Shown here piece by piece: positions 19,323 through 28,796 of a DNA stretch of 64,000 bases. The position numbers were made by a program, and so were the translations under genes. Location: positions 400,208 to 464,207 of the forward strand of contig NZ_CANMQQ010000002.1 of assembly GCF_947500045.1 (NCBI RefSeq), written 5' to 3'. The number at the start of each line of letters is the position of its first letter. The stretch's first letter is position 1. The DNA is from an uncultured Ruegeria sp. (GTDB lineage: Bacteria; Pseudomonadota; Alphaproteobacteria; Rhodobacterales; Rhodobacteraceae). The notes under the pieces were generated by a model. The model was given only the letters and a program-made list of their open reading frames with translations. It searched no databases and was not told where the DNA came from.

Positions 19323-20357
19323 ATGACGACAAGACGTAAGTTTTTGAAAACTGCCGGGGTAGGGGTCGCTGCTGCGCCTCTGGCCGCACCAGCGCTTGCG
19401 CAAAGTACGATTACATGGCGGATGCAGACCTATGCTGGGCCAGCACTGGCTGCACATGTGATCGATCCGGCCATCGAGATGTTCAACAAGATCGCTGGCG
19501 ACCGCATGCAGATCGAGCTGTTCTACGCCGACCAACTGGTTCCGACTGGAGAGCTGTTCCGCGCCATGCAAAAGGGCACAATCGACGCGGTGCAGTCCGA
19601 TGATGACTCGATGGCCTCGCCCACTGAGGTCACCGTGTTCGGCGGCTACTTCCCCTTTGCCTCGCGCTATTCGCTGGACGTGCCGGTTCTGTTCAACCAG
19701 TGGGGCCTGAACGAGATATGGGACGAAGAATACTCCAAAGTTGGGGTCAAACATATCAGCGCTGGTGCATGGGATCCGTGCCATTTCGCGACCAAGGATC
19801 CGATCAACTCGCTGGAGGACATGAAGGGCAAACGTATCTTCACATTCCCAACTGCGGGTCGGTTCCTGTCGCAGTTCGGCGTGGTGCCGGTGACGCTGCC
19901 ATGGGAAGATATCGAGGTCGCGGTTCAGACCGGTGAGTTGGACGGTATCGCATGGTCGGGCATCACCGAAGATTACACCGTTGGTTGGGCGGATGTGACC
20001 AACTATTTCCTGACCAACAACATCTCGGGTGCTTGGGCGGGTCACTTCTTTGCCAATATGGACCGCTGGAACGAGCTGCCTGAAGATCTGCAAACCCTGT
20101 TCAAGGTCTGCTGTGATCAGTCACACTACTATCGCCAGTGGTGGTATTGGGGCGGAGAGGCCAATCTGCGGGTCAACGGCACAAAGATGCAGTTGACGAC
20201 CATCCCAGATGAGGAATGGGCTACCGTTGAAGGAGCGGCCGTGAAATTCTGGGATGAGATTGCGGCGGAATCTGAGACCAAGGCAAAGGTCGTGGATATC
20301 TTCAAACGCTACAATGCCGAAATGCTCAAGGCCGGGCGGCCTTATCGCTACGGCTGA
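19323..20357 (+). CDS. TRAP transporter substrate-binding protein (DctP-like, Tat signal)
   Basis: MTTRRKFLKTAGVGVAAAPLAAPALAQSTITWRMQTYAGPALAAHV; TRAP order small-large-SBP. Confidence 0.9.
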   Translation: MTTRRKFLKTAGVGVAAAPLAAPALAQSTITWRMQTYAGPALAAHVIDPAIEMFNKIAGDRMQIELFYADQLVPTGELFRAMQKGTIDAVQSDDDSMASPTEVTVFGGYFPFASRYSLDVPVLFNQWGLNEIWDEEYSKVGVKHISAGAWDPCHFATKDPINSLEDMKGKRIFTFPTAGRFLSQFGVVPVTLPWEDIEVAVQTGELDGIAWSGITEDYTVGWADVTNYFLTNNISGAWAGHFFANMDRWNELPEDLQTLFKVCCDQSHYYRQWWYWGGEANLRVNGTKMQLTTIPDEEWATVEGAAVKFWDEIAAESETKAKVVDIFKRYNAEMLKAGRPYRYG

Positions 20358-20365
20358 TGAAACTT

Positions 20366-20393
20366 GACCGGCCCGTTTTCTGGCGGGCCGGTC
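20366..20393 (+). terminator. GC-rich hairpin downstream of the TRAP SBP gene (terminator or mRNA stabiliser)
   Basis: GACCGGCCCG-ttttctgg-CGGGCCGGTC perfect 10-bp stem; no strong U-tract. Confidence 0.55.
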
Positions 20394-20447
20394 GCTATAT
20401 GGGTCAAGAATTTTCGTCGAAAATTCTCGCGCATTTTGAGGTAATTT

Positions 20448-21800
20448 ATGCTGACACTCGAACACCTTAAGACGCAGGTTTCTGCTGGTGAGATTGATAC
20501 TGTATTGGTGTGTATGGTTGACATGCAGGGTCGTTTGATGGGGAAACGCTTCCATGCGGGTCACTTTGTTGCAGGTGCGTGGGAAGAGACGCATTGCTGC
20601 AATTACTTGCTGGCCACGGATCTGGAGATGGGAACACCGGATGGCTATGCCTCGACCAGTTGGGAGCGGGGGTACGGCGATTATGTGATGAAGCCTGATC
20701 TGAGCACACTGCGCCCGGTGCCGTGGCTTGAAGGCACGGCGATGGTGATGTGCGATGTGTTGGATCATCATACGCATGAAGAGGTGCCGCATGCGCCTCG
20801 GTCGATCCTGAAGCGTCAGGTGAACCGACTGAAAGCGATGGGTTATGACGCGATGTGCGCGACGGAGCTGGAGTTCTTTCTATTCGAGAAAAGTTTTGAT
20901 CAGATCCGCAAAGAAGGTTTCCGTGATCTGGAGCCGATCTCGGGCTATAACGAAGACTACCATATCCTTCAGACCACCAAGGAAGAGCATGTGATGCGCC
21001 CGATCCGCAACCATCTGTGGAATGCGGGGATACCGGTCGAGAACTCGAAAGGTGAGGCCGAGACTGGGCAAGAAGAACTGAACATCAAATATGCGGCGGC
21101 GATGGAGACGGCCGAGTATCACTCGATCGCCAAGAACGCCGTGAAAGAGATTGCCTGGCAGCATGGCCATGCGGCGACGTTTTTACCGAAATGGCACCAT
21201 GAAAAGGTCGGCAGTTCGTCCCATGTCCACCAGTCGCTTTGGGCGGAGGGGCGCCCCATCTTTTTCGACGAAAAAGATCCGCTTGGCATGTCGGATGTGA
21301 TGAAATGCTACATGGCGGGTCTGTTGAAATACGCCGCCGATTACACCTATTTCATGGCACCCTACATCAATAGCTACAAGCGGTTCATGAAGGGGACCTT
21401 TGCGCCGACGCGGATCATTTGGTCGGTGGACAACCGCACGGCCGGGTTCCGCCTGTGCGGCGATGGAACCAAATCGGTTCGGGTGGAGTGCCGAATACCG
21501 GGCTCGGACATGAATCCCTATCTGGCGATGGCGGGGATGCTGGCAGCCGGGATCGCTGGCATAGAACAGGGGCTGGAGCTGCAGCCTCCGACCCAAGGGG
21601 ATGTCTATCAGGGCGAGACCGGGATGATCCCCGGCAACCTGCGCTCAGCGCGGGATGCGTTGAATGGATCGGCTATGTTGCGATCGGCCATGGGCGATGA
21701 GGTGGTCGATCACTATACCCGCGCGGCTGAGGTGGAGATCGAAGAATTCGAACGTGTGGTGACCGATTGGGAAATAGCACGCGGGTTCGAGCGAGCTTAG
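20448..21800 (+). CDS. Glutamine synthetase family protein (gamma-glutamyl-amine ligase type)
   Basis: VCMVDMQGRLMGKRFHAGHF...ATELEFFLFEKSFD...GSSSHVHQSLW...APTRIIWSVDNRTAGFRLCG...RVECRIPGSDMNPYLAMAGMLAAG. Confidence 0.92.
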   Translation: MLTLEHLKTQVSAGEIDTVLVCMVDMQGRLMGKRFHAGHFVAGAWEETHCCNYLLATDLEMGTPDGYASTSWERGYGDYVMKPDLSTLRPVPWLEGTAMVMCDVLDHHTHEEVPHAPRSILKRQVNRLKAMGYDAMCATELEFFLFEKSFDQIRKEGFRDLEPISGYNEDYHILQTTKEEHVMRPIRNHLWNAGIPVENSKGEAETGQEELNIKYAAAMETAEYHSIAKNAVKEIAWQHGHAATFLPKWHHEKVGSSSHVHQSLWAEGRPIFFDEKDPLGMSDVMKCYMAGLLKYAADYTYFMAPYINSYKRFMKGTFAPTRIIWSVDNRTAGFRLCGDGTKSVRVECRIPGSDMNPYLAMAGMLAAGIAGIEQGLELQPPTQGDVYQGETGMIPGNLRSARDALNGSAMLRSAMGDEVVDHYTRAAEVEIEEFERVVTDWEIARGFERA

Positions 21801-21806
21801 AGGGTC

Positions 21807-21859
21807 GGAGCGAGGGGCCAGCCCCTCGCGCACCCCGAGGTATTTTTAGCCAGATGAAA
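21807..21859 (+). repeat. Intergenic palindromic repeat, copy A
   Basis: GGAGCGAGGGGCCAGCCCCTCGCGCACCCCGAGGTATTTTTAGCCAGATGAAA; near-identical to 46974..47027. Confidence 0.85.
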
Positions 21860-21894
21860 CAGGGGATCCTGTTTCTTTCGGAGATGGAGTGGAT

Positions 21895-23277
21895 ATGGGG
21901 CAGATGTTGAAATGCATCTCACCGATTGATGGGTCGGTTTTTGCAGAGCGCGAAGTGGTATCGCGCGAGGCGGCGTTTGAAGCCGCGAGGCAGGCAAAAG
22001 CTGCGCAATCGGGCTGGGCGGCGCGACCATTGCAGGAACGAATTGATCTTGTGATGGCAGGTGTTGCCGCCGTTGGCGCGATGAATGATGAGATCGTACC
22101 GGAACTGGCGCATATGATGGGGCGCCCGGTGCGCTATGGCGGCGAGTTTGGCGGCTTCAATGAACGCGCCAGCCATATGGCGGAGATTGCCGAGACGGCT
22201 CTGGCTGATATCGCGGTGGGTGAGGACGCGAGTTTCAAACGCTACATCAAGCGCATCCCGCATGGTGTGGTCTTTGTGGTGGCGCCCTGGAACTATCCTT
22301 ACATGACGGCAATTAATACCGTTGCACCGGCGTTGATTGCGGGCAATACCGTGATCCTGAAACATGCCACGCAGACCCTGCTGGTGGGCGAACGCATGGC
22401 GCGGGCTTTCCATGCAGCGGGTGTGCCGGAAGATGTGTTCCAGAATATCTTTCTGAGCCATGACGTGACCAATGATCTGATCGCGGGCAATGCGTTCGAC
22501 TTCGTGAACTTCACCGGTTCGGTCGGCGGTGGCCAGGCGATGGAACGCGCGGCGGCGGGGACCTTTACCGGTGTTGGCACAGAACTGGGCGGCAAGGATC
22601 CGGGCTATGTCATGGAAGACGCCGATCTGGATGCGGCCGTCGATACCCTGATCGACGGAGCCATGTTCAACGCGGGCCAGTGCTGCTGTGGGATCGAACG
22701 GATTTACGTGCATGAAAGCCTTTATGATGACTTCGTTGCCAAGGCGGTGGAGATCGTGAAGGGCTACAAGCTGGGCAACCCATTGGACACTGCGACAACG
22801 ATTGGCCCGATGGCCAATGTGCGCTTTGCCAATGAGGTGCGCGCGCAGATCGCCGAGGCGGTCGCAGCAGGCGCAGTGGCCCATATCGAAACCTTAGCCG
22901 AGGATGATGGCGGTGCCTACCTGACGCCGCAGATCCTGACAGGCGTGACTCATGACATGCGCGTAATGCGGGATGAGAGCTTTGGCCCCGTGGTGGGCAT
23001 CATGAAAGTGTCCTCGGATGGAGAGGCCATCGCGCTGATGAATGACAGTGAATTCGGCCTGACTGCCAGTCTTTGGACCCGCGATCTTGACCGTGCCGCT
23101 CGGGTCGGCGACCAGGTTGAAACCGGCACCGTATTTATGAACAGGGCCGATTATCTGGACCCTGGCCTGTGCTGGACGGGCTGCAAGAATACCGGTCGCG
23201 GTGGTGGCTTGTCCGTCATCGGCTACCACAACCTGACACGTCCCAAATCCTATCACCTAAAAAAGGTCACGGGCTAA
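21895..23277 (+). CDS. Aldehyde dehydrogenase family protein
   Basis: VVAPWNYPYMTAINTVAPALIAGNTVILKHA...FTGSVGGGQAMERAAAGTFTGVGTELGGKDPGYV...FNAGQCCCGIERIYVH. Confidence 0.93.
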   Translation: MGQMLKCISPIDGSVFAEREVVSREAAFEAARQAKAAQSGWAARPLQERIDLVMAGVAAVGAMNDEIVPELAHMMGRPVRYGGEFGGFNERASHMAEIAETALADIAVGEDASFKRYIKRIPHGVVFVVAPWNYPYMTAINTVAPALIAGNTVILKHATQTLLVGERMARAFHAAGVPEDVFQNIFLSHDVTNDLIAGNAFDFVNFTGSVGGGQAMERAAAGTFTGVGTELGGKDPGYVMEDADLDAAVDTLIDGAMFNAGQCCCGIERIYVHESLYDDFVAKAVEIVKGYKLGNPLDTATTIGPMANVRFANEVRAQIAEAVAAGAVAHIETLAEDDGGAYLTPQILTGVTHDMRVMRDESFGPVVGIMKVSSDGEAIALMNDSEFGLTASLWTRDLDRAARVGDQVETGTVFMNRADYLDPGLCWTGCKNTGRGGGLSVIGYHNLTRPKSYHLKKVTG

Positions 23278-23344
23278 GGGCGCCGGCCTGCTCTGAACTT
23301 ACGCCCTCGCCAGAGCAGGCCCCAAAATACAAAGGAAACCTGAC

Positions 23345-24490
23345 ATGTCACTTGTTGGAAACTGGTCATATCCGACCGCAATCAAATTCGGCGCCGGGCG
23401 GATCAAGGAATTGCCCGAGGCCTGCGCCGCCGCCGGTATGAAGAAACCGCTGCTGGTCACCGACAAGGGGCTGGCCGATCTGCCGATTACTACAGCGACG
23501 CTGGACATCATGGAATCGGCCGGGTTGGGCCGCGGATTGTTCAGCGACGTGGATCCGAACCCCAATGAAAAGAACCTCGATGCGGGGGTCGCGGCCTATA
23601 ACGCCGGTGGCCATGACGGGGTGATCGCCTTTGGCGGTGGCTCGGGGCTGGATCTGGGCAAGATGGTGGCCTTCATGGCCGGTCAGACGCGGCCCGTGTG
23701 GGACTTTGAGGATATCGGCGACTGGTGGACTCGCGCCGATGCTGATGTCATTGCACCAATCATCGCCGTGCCAACCACCGCCGGCACCGGGTCCGAGGTG
23801 GGGCGCGCCAGTGTCATCACCAACTCTGAGACCCATGCCAAGAAGATCATCTTTCACCCCAAGGTGCTGCCCACGGTTGTGATCTGCGACCCCGAACTGA
23901 CGGTGGGTATGCCCAACTTCATCACTGCAGGCACCGGTTTGGATGCGTTCGCCCATTGCGTTGAGGCCTATTCCAGCCCGCATTATCACCCGATGAGCCA
24001 AGGCATGGCGCTAGAAGGGATGCGGCTGGTCAAGGACTACCTGCCGCGCGCCTATGCCGATGGCACCGATATCGAGGCCCGCGCCCAAATGATGAGCGCG
24101 GCGGCGATGGGTGCGACCGCCTTCCAGAAGGGTCTTGGCGCCATTCACGCGATGAGCCACCCTATAGGCGCGGTGTTCAACACCCATCACGGCACCACCA
24201 ACGCGGTCTGTATGCCCACGGTGCTGGACTTCAACGCACCCGCCATCGCCGACCGCTTCCAGCACGCCGCGAACTATCTGGGCATCGACGGCGGCTTCGA
24301 CGGCTTCCGCACATTTGTACAGGAGTTCAACGACGCCCTCGGTATCCCACGCAAGCTCTCCGATTTGAGCGTGACCGAGGACGCCATCCCCGAGTTGGTC
24401 AAAGGGGCGATCATTGATCCGTCCTGCGGCGGCAACCCGATTGAGCTGACTGAAGACAACCTGACGGTGCTTTTCAAAGCAGCCCTCTAA
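23345..24490 (+). CDS. Iron-containing alcohol dehydrogenase
   Basis: GVIAFGGGSGLDLGKMVAFMAG...IIAVPTTAGTGSEVGRASVIT...GTGLDAFAHCVEAY...HAMSHPIGAVFNTHHGTTNAVCMP. Confidence 0.94.
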   Translation: MSLVGNWSYPTAIKFGAGRIKELPEACAAAGMKKPLLVTDKGLADLPITTATLDIMESAGLGRGLFSDVDPNPNEKNLDAGVAAYNAGGHDGVIAFGGGSGLDLGKMVAFMAGQTRPVWDFEDIGDWWTRADADVIAPIIAVPTTAGTGSEVGRASVITNSETHAKKIIFHPKVLPTVVICDPELTVGMPNFITAGTGLDAFAHCVEAYSSPHYHPMSQGMALEGMRLVKDYLPRAYADGTDIEARAQMMSAAAMGATAFQKGLGAIHAMSHPIGAVFNTHHGTTNAVCMPTVLDFNAPAIADRFQHAANYLGIDGGFDGFRTFVQEFNDALGIPRKLSDLSVTEDAIPELVKGAIIDPSCGGNPIELTEDNLTVLFKAAL

Positions 24491-24548
24491 GCCTCTTGCG
24501 CGCACTCTCCCTCATCATGCATTCTGAGTGTAGGTGAGGGAGATTTTC

Positions 24549-25319
24549 ATGACAAAAGAGATTGTTCTGATCCACGGCGCTTTCGCTGGGCCGTGGTGTA
24601 TGAAGGACTACGCGGGTTTTTTCCGCGCACTTGGCTGGACGGTTCATACACCTGCACTGCGGTTTCATGGCGGCGATCCGAAGGCCGAGCCTGACCCTAG
24701 CATGACCGATACCAGCGTTACGGATTACGCCAATGATATTGCCGAGTTTGTGCAGGGTTTGGACAGCAAGCCCATCTTGCTGGGTCATGCCATCGCGGGT
24801 GTTGTGGCGCAGCAGGTGGCGGCGCGCGGGTTGGCCAGCGCGATTGTTCTGATCAACCCGAACGCACCGTGGGGCACGTTGCCCGAAACCGACGATGAAC
24901 GCGCCGTTCCGCGCGCGTTGATGGAGGGCGGTGCGTTCTGGAAACAGCCCATGCGGGTCGATTTCGACCTGATGGCCCCCTTTGCGCTGAACAAAATGCC
25001 CGAGGCGCAGCAGCATGAGGTGTTCGACCAGCTGGGCGCTGAAAGCGGGCGGGTGATGTTTGAGATGTTCTTCTGGATGTTCGATGACCACCACGCAATG
25101 AAGGTGGATATCGACAAGGTCGACTGCCCGGTGCTGATCGTATCGGGCACCGAGGATCGGGCCGTGAACCCCAACACCTGCCGCGCGCTGGCGAAACTCT
25201 ACGGAGAACGCGCGACGTTTCTGCCCGTCGAAAACCACGCGCATTTCCTGTTTATGGAGCCGGGATGGGAAGACCCCGCCGGGCAGATTGCGGATTGGTT
25301 GGATCAAAAGGTGGGCTAG
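24549..25319 (+). CDS. Alpha/beta hydrolase
   Basis: IVLIHGAFAGPWCMKDYAGFF...PILLGHAIAGVVAQQVAARG...VLIVSGTEDRAVNP. Confidence 0.85.
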   Translation: MTKEIVLIHGAFAGPWCMKDYAGFFRALGWTVHTPALRFHGGDPKAEPDPSMTDTSVTDYANDIAEFVQGLDSKPILLGHAIAGVVAQQVAARGLASAIVLINPNAPWGTLPETDDERAVPRALMEGGAFWKQPMRVDFDLMAPFALNKMPEAQQHEVFDQLGAESGRVMFEMFFWMFDDHHAMKVDIDKVDCPVLIVSGTEDRAVNPNTCRALAKLYGERATFLPVENHAHFLFMEPGWEDPAGQIADWLDQKVG

Positions 25320-25341
25320 GGCGCCCACCTTTTATCGCCGA

Positions 25342-25620
25342 TCAATTGGTTGAAAACGTGCTCTGAGGTCGCCAGGTCAGAGTGCCGTCGCTGTTGCGAT
25401 AGCACCGTAGCAGCCGTTCCTCGCGCGTGTTGACGGTTGAGGTGACGGTGTTGTCGCCCGTCATCAGAACAAATGCATCTTCGGAATAGGCCATGCCTTT
25501 ATAATAACAGAACCGCGTTTCAGCCCCGTCCGGAATGGGGGATGCGGTGCTGAGCATCTGCTGCGCGGGGGCTGCCGAGGCCAGCAGGGTCAGAGCCAGC
25601 CCGAGGGTTAATGTTTTCAT
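25342..25620 (-). CDS. Small secreted hypothetical protein
   Basis: MKTLTLGLALTLLASAAPAQQ signal peptide, two Cys (RFCYYKG, LLRCYRN). Confidence 0.65.
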   Translation of the reverse strand: MKTLTLGLALTLLASAAPAQQMLSTASPIPDGAETRFCYYKGMAYSEDAFVLMTGDNTVTSTVNTREERLLRCYRNSDGTLTWRPQSTFSTN

Positions 25621-25876
25621 GTCGTCCTCCCGTTCGAAATCTCGTGTTCGTTGAAATTGGGTCTTGGACGCTCGGAACCTCAAATGTCGTTCTTGGATGA
25701 CGGATTGAGGGGAAGTGTGAACGGGATCAGCGGGTTAGGCAAGGGGATGTTCAAGGTGGATTTGGGCAAGGATATCAGTCCTGCAGCCCTGCAAGGATTG
25801 AAACACTACGCATTCGCTCTAGCCGCAGGCACGAACCACTTTGCGACACAGGTAATTTGCAGTCTCTGCTCGCTTT

Positions 25877-26293
25877 TCACGGCTGTCCGGATTCAAGGAA
25901 AAGTCCACTTTGCTGTGGGGCATCATTGAAAGCTGGAGGAAGGCTAACTAACCCTTCAAGCAAATAAGGATGGATCTCGTCGGACGAAAACAGTGTAGCC
26001 TCTCGATTCCAATGAACGGTATATATCGAATTTTCTAGACCGGGAATTCTGTTGGATCTTGGTTCACCCTTCCCGGTGTAGACGAATATCCAATCCCCTT
26101 TTTTTACCCACCCCATACCGAGCCACATGGAGTTATCATTGATAGGAAAGATGTGGCTATTTGGTTGTTTTATTCCGATCCCGATCCATTGATATTGAAG
26201 ATAAAAGTCTTCTTCGACTTTTATTGGAATCCTCTCGAGGTTCGGTACGCCGCGATCAACTACGTCCATTAGCATCAAAGCAGAGTCGATCAT
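25877..26293 (-). CDS. Hypothetical accessory protein (138 aa)
   Basis: MIDSALMLMDVVDRGVPNLERIPIKVEEDFYLQYQWIGIGIKQPNSHIFPINDNSMWLGMGWVKKGDWIFVYTGKGEPRSNRIPG; start at the end of upstream ORF 26293..26841; AT-richer than flanks. Confidence 0.55.
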   Translation of the reverse strand: MIDSALMLMDVVDRGVPNLERIPIKVEEDFYLQYQWIGIGIKQPNSHIFPINDNSMWLGMGWVKKGDWIFVYTGKGEPRSNRIPGLENSIYTVHWNREATLFSSDEIHPYLLEGLVSLPPAFNDAPQQSGLFLESGQP

Positions 26294-26841
26294 TATGACT
26301 TCCCTTTTGAGAAAAATGCGGTACCAAAAATCCCAACGAGATAGGCTATTGCCGCAACGCCCAGAATTGCCCAATCGCGACCTTCCAAGGGTTCCGCGTT
26401 TGGGACAAATGCCAAAGTCACCAGAATACCGGCCGCGACCAGAATTGCTGTTGAGTACTTCTTCTCCGACTTTGCAGAGTCTCTTTTCTCTCTTTCAACG
26501 CGAACATCAGCCTGCGATAATGCTAGGTCGCTTTTCAGGTCGGCAACCTGTTCTGTTAAATCTCTATTTTGAGACCTAAGTTCGTTGTTCTCCTGTTCCA
26601 ACTCCCTCAGTCTAGCGGCAATCAGATAAGAAGTGTTTGCTCCTGAAATCCCACGAACGTTCTCCTCCGCAATTCGCTTGACGGTTCCGACGAATTCACC
26701 GCTTGCGTATTTCGCCTCTGTCACAGGAGGTAAAACTTCGCCTTCGATTGAAGTGTGTTTTTGGTTTCCAGATGCACCTGAATCTGGGACCTCCGGGATA
26801 CCAGTATGGGCTCTATTTAACTTGGATTTGGGGTTATTCAA
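26293..26841 (-). CDS. Hypothetical accessory protein: coiled coil plus C-terminal two-TM hairpin, probable TTG start
   Basis: RLRELEQENNELRSQNRDLTEQVADLKSDLALSQADVRVEREKRDSAKSEKKYSTAILVAAGILVTLAFVP...WAILGVAAIAYLVGIFGTAFFSKGKS. Confidence 0.6.
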   Translation of the reverse strand: MNNPKSKLNRAHTGIPEVPDSGASGNQKHTSIEGEVLPPVTEAKYASGEFVGTVKRIAEENVRGISGANTSYLIAARLRELEQENNELRSQNRDLTEQVADLKSDLALSQADVRVEREKRDSAKSEKKYSTAILVAAGILVTLAFVPNAEPLEGRDWAILGVAAIAYLVGIFGTAFFSKGKS

Positions 26842-28796
26842 ACATCCAGCTCCTCCACGAACCGCGCGTTTTCCTGAATGTACTGGAACCGCAGTTCGGG
26901 TTTTTTACCCATCAGGCGCTCGACCAGATCGCCGGTCTCGCCGGGTTCGTCCTCGTCGATGGTGACGCGGATCAGTTTGCGCGAGGCCGGGTCCATCGTG
27001 GTCTCTTTCAGGTCCTTGGCGTCCATCTCGCCCAGACCCTTGAAGCGCGAGACGTCGATCTTGCCTTTGCCGCCCAGGCCTTTTTCCAGCCACTCGTCCC
27101 GCTCGGCCTCGTCCAGACAATAGACACGTTTGGCGCCTTGGGTCAGGCGATACAGCGGCGGGCAGGCGAGGTAGAGGTGGCCCGCGTCAATCATCGGGCG
27201 CATCTGGGTGAAGAAGAAGGTCATCAGCAGCGCCGCGATATGCGCGCCGTCTACATCCGCGTCGGTCATGATGATGATCTTGTCATAGCGCAGGTCATCG
27301 ACGTTGAAGCGGGTGCCAAGGCCAACCCCCAGTGCTTGGGTCAGGTCGTTGATCTCGGCATTGGTGCCCAGCTTGGAACTGGCCGCGCCCAGCACGTTCA
27401 GGATCTTGCCGCGCAGGGGTAGAAGGGCCTGCGTTTTGCGGTTGCGACCCATTTTTGCAGATCCGCCCGCAGAATCTCCTTCGACGATGAATAATTCGGT
27501 TCCGTCCCGTGTTGAACTACTACAGTCCACCAGCTTGCCGGGGAGACGAAGTTTCTTAGTGGCGGACTTGCGTTGTGTTTCCTTCTCGGCCCGTCGGCGC
27601 AGACGTTCCTCAGACCTTAGGATGAGGAAGTCTAAGATAGCGCCGGCGGATTTCGTGTCCGCGGCCAGCCAGTTGTCGAAATGGTCGCGGACGGAGTTTT
27701 CGACCAACCGCTGTGCCTCGACCGTGGCCAGCCGGTCTTTGGTCTGGCCGACGAATTCCGGTTCACTGATGAAACAGGACACCAGCGCGCAGCCGCCCGT
27801 AATCAGGTCGTCACGGGTGATCTGTGCGGCCTTTTTGTTGTTGATCAGCTCTCCGTAAGCCTTGATGCCTTTGAGGACGGCGGCCCAGAACCCTGCCACA
27901 TGGGTGCCGCCTTCGGGGGTAGGAACGGTGTTACAGTAGGACTGGATGAACCCATCGCGCGAAGGCGTCCAGTTGATCGCCCATTCGACCTTTCCGGGTG
28001 CGTTGAATTTTTCCTGAAAGTCCACGGTACCGGCAAAGGGCTGCTCGGCATAGGTCGAAGAGCCGTTCATCGTTTCCTTCAGGTAATCCGAAAGGCCGCC
28101 GGGGAAGTGGAAGCTCGCTTCGGTCGGGGTCTCGCCATCGTCGATGTGGGACTTCCAGCGGATTTCGACGCCCGAGAACAGGTAAGCCTTAGAGCGGATG
28201 GATTTGAACAGTCGGGCGGGTTTGAACTTGTGGTGGCCGAAGATGTCGGGGTCGGCGTGGAAAGTCACCGTGGTGCCGCGCCGGTTTGGGGCCGCGCCAA
28301 CCTTTTCCACCGGGCCCAGAGGGATACCGCGTGAGAACCGCTGTTCAAAAAGCTGTTTGTCGCGGGCCACCTGAACCACCATCGAATCCGACAGGGCGTT
28401 GACCACCGAGGCACCGACGCCGTGCAGACCGCCCGAGGTCTGATAAGCCTTGCCCGAGAACTTGCCGCCCGCATGCAGGGTACACAGGATCACCTCAAGC
28501 GCGGATTTGTCCGGGAATTTGGGATGCGGATCGATAGGAATGCCGCGCCCGTTGTCACGCACGGTCAGGGCGTAATCTGCGTGCAGCTCCACCTCGATCC
28601 GGTTCGCGTAACCCGCCACCGCCTCGTCCATCGAGTTGTCGAGGATTTCCGCCACCATATGGTGCAGCGCACGCTCATCCGTGCCACCGATATACATGCC
28701 GGGGCGTTTGCGGACCGGTTCCAGGCCTTCGAGCACCTCGATGGACGAGGCGTCATATATGGTGGTCGCTTCTGGCGTCAACAGTTCGTCGGGCAT
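26838..28796 (-). CDS. parE: DNA topoisomerase IV subunit B
   Basis: VLEGLEPVRKRPGMYIGGTDERALHHMVAEILDNSMDEAVAGYANRIEVEL...GLHGVGASVVNALS...FIVEGDSAGGSAKMGRNRKTQALLPLRGKILNV...IMTDADVDGAHIAALL. Confidence 0.95.
   Translation of the reverse strand: MPDELLTPEATTIYDASSIEVLEGLEPVRKRPGMYIGGTDERALHHMVAEILDNSMDEAVAGYANRIEVELHADYALTVRDNGRGIPIDPHPKFPDKSALEVILCTLHAGGKFSGKAYQTSGGLHGVGASVVNALSDSMVVQVARDKQLFEQRFSRGIPLGPVEKVGAAPNRRGTTVTFHADPDIFGHHKFKPARLFKSIRSKAYLFSGVEIRWKSHIDDGETPTEASFHFPGGLSDYLKETMNGSSTYAEQPFAGTVDFQEKFNAPGKVEWAINWTPSRDGFIQSYCNTVPTPEGGTHVAGFWAAVLKGIKAYGELINNKKAAQITRDDLITGGCALVSCFISEPEFVGQTKDRLATVEAQRLVENSVRDHFDNWLAADTKSAGAILDFLILRSEERLRRRAEKETQRKSATKKLRLPGKLVDCSSSTRDGTELFIVEGDSAGGSAKMGRNRKTQALLPLRGKILNVLGAASSKLGTNAEINDLTQALGVGLGTRFNVDDLRYDKIIIMTDADVDGAHIAALLMTFFFTQMRPMIDAGHLYLACPPLYRLTQGAKRVYCLDEAERDEWLEKGLGGKGKIDVSRFKGLGEMDAKDLKETTMDPASRKLIRVTIDEDEPGETGDLVERLMGKKPELRFQYIQENARFVEELDV

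Noticed and set aside
19272-20093. 273-aa minus-strand ORF
   Set aside because: Antisense to a clear TRAP SBP gene; no recognisable motif.
21919-22884. 321-aa minus-strand ORF
   Set aside because: Antisense to the aldehyde dehydrogenase; His/Arg-rich shadow composition.
25651-25929. 92-aa plus-strand ORF between the accessory unit and the small secreted protein
   Set aside because: No motif or convincing start; opposite to the end of the 25877..26293 gene.
27681-28334. 217-aa plus-strand ORF inside parE
   Set aside because: Antisense to conserved ParE sequence; no motif.
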